A stretch of 64,000 nt of DNA from Cybelea sp963824595 (GTDB lineage: Bacteria; Vulcanimicrobiota; Vulcanimicrobiia; Vulcanimicrobiales; Vulcanimicrobiaceae). The notes beneath the pieces were generated by a model. The model ran no database searches. It was not told the DNA's origin and worked only from the letters and a program-made list of their open reading frames with translations. Made by a program: the position numbers and the translations under genes. The stretch spans positions 1 to 64,000 of the forward strand of contig CAWGPY010000005.1 of NCBI GenBank assembly GCA_963824595.1. The letters run 5' to 3'. Positions 60,626-64,000 of this stretch are shown here, piece after piece. The stretch's first letter is position 1; each line of letters opens with the position of its first letter.

Positions 60626-62302
60626 ATGGCAGTAGCAGCGGTACACTCAGGCGGAATCGCCGACCACATACATCCCGAACCTCAGGGTTTCGTTCGGCGA
60701 TACGTCTTCTCGCTGGATCACAAGATCATCGGCATCCAGTACATCATCACCGGATTCGTCTTCTTCATGCTGTCGGGCTTGCTCGCCGAGGCGATCCGGA
60801 CGCAGCTGCTCAATCCCAACGGCGGCTTCGTCGCGGCCGACACGTACAACGAGATCTACAGCGTGCACGGCAGCGCCATGGTCTGGCTGGTGGTGATCCC
60901 GCTGCTCACCGGCGGGTTCGGCAACCTCGTCTTCCCGCTGCAGATCGGGGCGCGCGACGTCGCGTTCCCGTGGCTGAACATGTTGAGTTTCTGGATCTTC
61001 CCCGTGTCGGGCCTGATGCTCTTCGCGTCGTTCCTGATGGGCGCGCCGACCGCCGGGTGGATGGAGTACCCGCCGGTCTCGCTCCAGGGCGCGGCCGGAA
61101 CGTCGATGTGGTGCGCGGCGATCTTCTTAGTCGGCGTCAGTTCCACGATGACGGGCATCAACTTCGTCGTGACCATCTTGAAGATGCGCGCCCCCGGCAT
61201 GACGTTCACGCGCATGCCGCTGTTCGTGTGGGGTCAGTTCGCCACCGCGCCGCTGCTGATGATCGCGACGACCGCGCTCGCCGCGGCGCTCGCGGCGCTC
61301 TTCATCAACCGCGAGTTCGGCGTGCCGTTCTTCGACCCGGCCAAGGGCGGCAGCCCGATCATGTGGCAGCACATGTTCTGGTTCTACTCGCACCCGGCCG
61401 TCTACATCATGATCCTGCCCGCGTTCGGCATCATCTCCGAGGTGCTGCCGACGTTCGCGCGCAAGCCGATCTTCGGCTACAAGCTGATCGCCTTCTCGTC
61501 GATGGCCATCGCGCTCGCCGGCTTCATGGTCTGGGCGCATCACATGTTCACGTCGGGTCTCGCGCCGTTCCTACAGCTGCCGTTCATGATCATCACGTTC
61601 GTCATCGGCGTTCCGACGGGCATCAAGATATTCTCGTGGACGGCGACGCTCTTCGGGGGCAAGATCCATTACAGCACGGCGATGCTCTTCGCGATCGGCT
61701 TCATCGGGCTGTTCACCCTGGGCGGCATCACCGGCATCTTCCTCGCCGCGATCCCGTTCGATCTGCACGTGCACGGCACGTACTTCATCGTGGGGCACAT
61801 CCACTACGTGCTGGTCGGCGGGAGCCTCATGGGCATCTTTGCCGGCATGTACTACTGGTTCCCGAAGATGTCGGGGCGCCTATTGAACGAGACGTTGGGT
61901 AAGATCCACTTCTGGCTGTTCTTCATCGGCTTCAACGGCACGTTCATCCCGATGCACTGGCTCGGCATGCTGGGCATGCCGCGCGAGGTCGCGACGTACG
62001 ACCCGCAGTTCACGTTCTGGAACCGCTTCGAGTCGTTCTCGTCGTACCTGATGACGTTCGCGATCCTGATCTTCTTCGTCAACGTGATCTGGAGCATACG
62101 CAACGGCAAGCGCTCCGGTCCCAACCCGTGGGGCGCCCGGACGCTCGAGTGGCAGATCCCGTCGCCGCCGCACTACTACAACTTCAAGCACATCCCCACG
62201 GTCTACGGCCTGCCCTACGACTTCGGCCAGCCGCTGCCGTACCAGGGGCTCGACGACGAGCTAACCGACGCGCCGCCGCCGGTCGGTGCGGGAGCGCATT
62301 GA
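60626..62302 (+). CDS. coxA: cytochrome c oxidase subunit I, A2-type
   Basis: 558 residues with twelve membrane segments. Haem ligands: His in YSVHGSAM; the binuclear centre WFYSHPAVYIMILP with His-Tyr, HHMF CuB ligands, and HGTYFIVGHIHY. The YSHP motif in place of GHPE marks the A2 subfamily, which lacks the helix VI glutamate of A1 enzymes. It reduces O2 and pumps protons. Starts 17 bases after coxB. Confidence 0.92.
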   Translation: MAVAAVHSGGIADHIHPEPQGFVRRYVFSLDHKIIGIQYIITGFVFFMLSGLLAEAIRTQLLNPNGGFVAADTYNEIYSVHGSAMVWLVVIPLLTGGFGNLVFPLQIGARDVAFPWLNMLSFWIFPVSGLMLFASFLMGAPTAGWMEYPPVSLQGAAGTSMWCAAIFLVGVSSTMTGINFVVTILKMRAPGMTFTRMPLFVWGQFATAPLLMIATTALAAALAALFINREFGVPFFDPAKGGSPIMWQHMFWFYSHPAVYIMILPAFGIISEVLPTFARKPIFGYKLIAFSSMAIALAGFMVWAHHMFTSGLAPFLQLPFMIITFVIGVPTGIKIFSWTATLFGGKIHYSTAMLFAIGFIGLFTLGGITGIFLAAIPFDLHVHGTYFIVGHIHYVLVGGSLMGIFAGMYYWFPKMSGRLLNETLGKIHFWLFFIGFNGTFIPMHWLGMLGMPREVATYDPQFTFWNRFESFSSYLMTFAILIFFVNVIWSIRNGKRSGPNPWGARTLEWQIPSPPHYYNFKHIPTVYGLPYDFGQPLPYQGLDDELTDAPPPVGAGAH

Positions 62303-62916
62303 TGACGATCGCGACGATGGCGCACGACGCCCACGGAGACGTCGATCAGCTCTACATCGAGACGCGGGAGCTGCGGCTGCAGGGCTTCTTGCTCTTCTTG
62401 GTCAGCGACTGCGTGCTGTTCTCGTCGTTCATCTTCGCATATCTCTACCTTCGCAACAGCGGCCAGGGGTGGCCGCCGCCCGGCATCCCCCGCCTCGACG
62501 TGGCGTTCGCCGCGTGGAACTCGGTCGTGCTGTTCGGATCGGGCGCGACGATGCACTACGCGCTCGAGAACTTCAAGCACGGCAAGTTCATGGCGTACAT
62601 GGGGTTCTTGCTGGCGACGATCGTGCTGGGCGCGGCGTTCCTCGGCGGCCAGGCCTACGAGTACACGCACCTGATCTACGGCGAGCACATCACGTGGTCG
62701 GGCAGCGGCATCTTCGGCGCGTCGTTCTTCACGCTCACCGGCATGCACGGAATGCACGTCTTCCTCGGCGTCTGCTACCTGACCGTGCTCGTGCTGCAGT
62801 CGGCGGCCGGCGTGTACGACCGAGGCAAATTCTTCGGGATCACGGCCGGAACGCTGTACTGGCACTTCGTGGACGTGATCTGGGTCGCGCTGTTCTCGAT
62901 CTTCTACTTGATTTAA
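62302..62916 (+). CDS. coxC: cytochrome c oxidase subunit III
   Basis: 204 residues. Five-helix short form with LRLQGFLLFLVSDCVLFSSF, TGMHGMHVFLGVCYL and TLYWHFVDVIWVALF, the last two being the subunit III signatures. Start overlaps the coxA stop (TGATG). Confidence 0.9.
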   Translation: MTIATMAHDAHGDVDQLYIETRELRLQGFLLFLVSDCVLFSSFIFAYLYLRNSGQGWPPPGIPRLDVAFAAWNSVVLFGSGATMHYALENFKHGKFMAYMGFLLATIVLGAAFLGGQAYEYTHLIYGEHITWSGSGIFGASFFTLTGMHGMHVFLGVCYLTVLVLQSAAGVYDRGKFFGITAGTLYWHFVDVIWVALFSIFYLI

Positions 62917-62929
62917 GGAGCGCTCGAAC

Positions 62930-63139
62930 GTGAATACCGTAATAGTCGAACGGTTGGGAGCGGTCATCGCCGGCATCTTGGTGGGCACCGTCGCGTTCTA
63001 CGCGCTCTACAAGGACTGGCGCGCCACCGGGGTCGAGAACCAGGTCTTCAAGCTGATGCTCGCGCTGCTGGGGCTGGGCGCGATCCTGGCGCTGCTCGCG
63101 GGGCTGAACGTCATCGGCTTCACGCCGAAGGGAGCGTAG
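62930..63139 (+). CDS. small two-helix membrane protein of the cox operon
   Basis: 69 residues, GTG start with AAGGAG upstream. Two hydrophobic helices flank a basic loop (YKDWRATGVENQ). Its position suggests an oxidase subunit IV or assembly factor, but no family is recognised. Confidence 0.65.
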   Translation: MNTVIVERLGAVIAGILVGTVAFYALYKDWRATGVENQVFKLMLALLGLGAILALLAGLNVIGFTPKGA

Positions 63140-63141
63140 GG

Positions 63142-63342
63142 ATGATCTCACGGGAAGACGAGCGTCTCGATTACAGCAAAGTACCCGAGAGCCGCGGCGT
63201 CCCGACGGCGCTCTATCGCGTCGCCGTGCTCGGTCTCGTGGTCATCTTCGCGATCGGCGCGGCCGTGTGCCTGATGTCCGGCTACGGCCACCACTGGCCG
63301 TCCGACACGACGCTCCGCGTACCGCTGCACAATACGGAGTAA
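63142..63342 (+). CDS. small single-helix membrane protein of the cox operon
   Basis: 66 residues. Hydrophilic N-terminus (MISREDERLDYSKVPESRG), one membrane helix (VAVLGLVVIFAIGAAVCLMSG) and a short periplasmic tail. Three bases after the preceding stop. Likely a structural or assembly subunit, inferred from position only. Confidence 0.6.
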   Translation: MISREDERLDYSKVPESRGVPTALYRVAVLGLVVIFAIGAAVCLMSGYGHHWPSDTTLRVPLHNTE

Positions 63343-63361
63343 AGCGTTAGGTAAAGAAGAG

Positions 63362-63958
63362 CTAGAGGTCCGTCTTCCGCCCATGGCGGGTTGCGATTCC
63401 GATGGCGAGCAGCGGGAGGTCGCCATCGGGCAGCAGGCCCGTCGGCCGCCCGTCGATCTTGTGGATGCCCGCGTAAACCGAGTATTCGACGAGCGCCGGG
63501 ATCGTGACGTTGGGAAGCCGCCGCGTGCCGATCCACTCCCACTCGCCTGCGGCCGACCCGTCGGCGAAGAGCACGGCGGCGTAGCCGCACGCGTCGGGAC
63601 GCGAGGCGTCGTCGGGCTCGCGATAGCGCACGTAGCCGTCGAGGATGAAGATCGGGCGGAAGGTCTGGAGGTAGGCGGCGACCGGCGCGACGAGCACCGC
63701 GATGAAGTAACCGCCGAACGCGATCGCGCCCAGCCCGAAGATCCAGGCGATCTTGGCGAGCGTCGCGTCCGAGGGCACGTGGTGCGCGCGGTAGAGGATG
63801 CCCCACGTGAGCAACGCCATGAAGATCGTCCCGATCAGCGGCTCGATTGCGAGCGCGAAGCGTCCCGTGAGGCCGCGCCAGACGATGCGGCGTTCTTGCC
63901 GCGTCCACGAACGGCGCGCGAGCGCGTGCGCCCGCGGATCGTTCTTTGCCGCGGGCAC
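63362..63958 (-). CDS. membrane protein of unknown function
   Basis: 198 residues, GTG start overlapping the stop of the upstream gene (TAGTG). Two long hydrophobic segments (IEPLIGTIFMALLTWGILYR, IFGLGAIAFGGYFIAVLVAPVAAYL) precede a cytoplasmic beta-rich half with RPIFILDGYVRYREPD and YAAVLFADGSAAGEWEW. Not recognised. Convergent with the cox operon. Confidence 0.6.
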   Translation of the reverse strand: MPAAKNDPRAHALARRSWTRQERRIVWRGLTGRFALAIEPLIGTIFMALLTWGILYRAHHVPSDATLAKIAWIFGLGAIAFGGYFIAVLVAPVAAYLQTFRPIFILDGYVRYREPDDASRPDACGYAAVLFADGSAAGEWEWIGTRRLPNVTIPALVEYSVYAGIHKIDGRPTGLLPDGDLPLLAIGIATRHGRKTDL

Positions 63959-64000
63959 TACGCGAGCGCCGTCGCGCGCGGCGCGGCGCGATCCACGATG
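63958..64000 (-). CDS. 3' end of a gene running off the right edge
   Basis: Only 13 complete codons and a stop are visible (ending ...RATALA), overlapping the GTG of the preceding entry. The TAGTG junction implies a coupled gene pair. Identity cannot be read. Confidence 0.4.
   Translation of the reverse strand, partial: IVDRAAPRATALA

Noticed and set aside
1..64000. CRISPR arrays, transposase genes, rRNA genes
   Set aside because: No regularly spaced repeats, no transposase motifs and no rRNA-like sequence were seen anywhere in the window.

Overview
The window is 64 kb of high-GC DNA from a diderm, aerobic bacterium. A TonB-dependent receptor, many lipobox and signal-peptide proteins and an aa3-type (A2-like) cytochrome oxidase operon support this. 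From memory, the mix of proteins (small lipoproteins, sensory-rhodopsin-transducer-like protein, YncE propeller, phosphoesterase, cyclase-ATPase-TPR regulators, CoxB-cytochrome c fusion) resembles Candidatus Eremiobacterota/Vulcanimicrobiota. No phylogenetic marker is present, so that placement is a weak inference.

Region 1 (1-6.2 kb) looks like a decayed integrative element in a selenocysteine tRNA gene. The window opens inside the 3' half of a tRNA with a long variable arm, an 8-nt acceptor strand, G discriminator and CCA, which is the geometry of selC. Its first 38 nt recur perfectly at 6152-6189, and its last 18 nt recur at 2498-2515. A broken tyrosine recombinase lies next to the tRNA. 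The cargo is a GH18-like lipoprotein, a secreted cupin, a 57-aa protein, an FAD monooxygenase and an NAD(P)-dependent epimerase-like protein.

Region 2 (6.2-11.7 kb) directly abuts the distal repeat. It is a two-gene operon: a three-module TIR protein followed by a 1297-aa nSTAND1 ATPase with a transmembrane helix, coiled coil and TPR array. It is the best candidate here for an undescribed conflict or defence system.

Region 3 (11.7-25.1 kb) holds small secreted proteins, a DUF4336 protein and a sugar or sugar-acid catabolic locus. One unit is an SDR plus an (alpha/alpha)6-barrel glycosidase, with a divergent TIM-barrel isomerase. The other is a tightly coupled five-gene operon (sensory-rhodopsin-transducer-like protein, TPP enzyme, enolase-superfamily dehydratase, GlcD-GlcF fusion, SDR).

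Region 4 (25.3-42.9 kb) is mixed. It contains a truncated paralogue next to an intact LuxR-type ATPase regulator with a long inverted repeat upstream, a PaoABC-like molybdenum aldehyde oxidoreductase operon, a TMEM175 channel, a beta-propeller protein, a phosphoesterase, a class III cyclase-ATPase-TPR protein and several small secreted proteins.

Region 5 (43.0-59.4 kb) contains a TonB receptor, a GNAT/RskA pair and two translationally coupled amino-sugar operons: GH20 hexosaminidase, permease-PDZ fusion, methyltransferase, HyuA-like; and FAD oxidoreductase, HEXXH mini-protein, GlcNAc kinase-like, NanE. An APC permease and a DUF4870 protein separate them. Together they could release, import, phosphorylate and epimerise N-acetylhexosamines.

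Region 6 (59.5-63.3 kb) is the cytochrome c oxidase operon coxB-coxA-coxC plus two small membrane proteins. A convergent membrane-protein gene and the 3' end of one more gene close the window.
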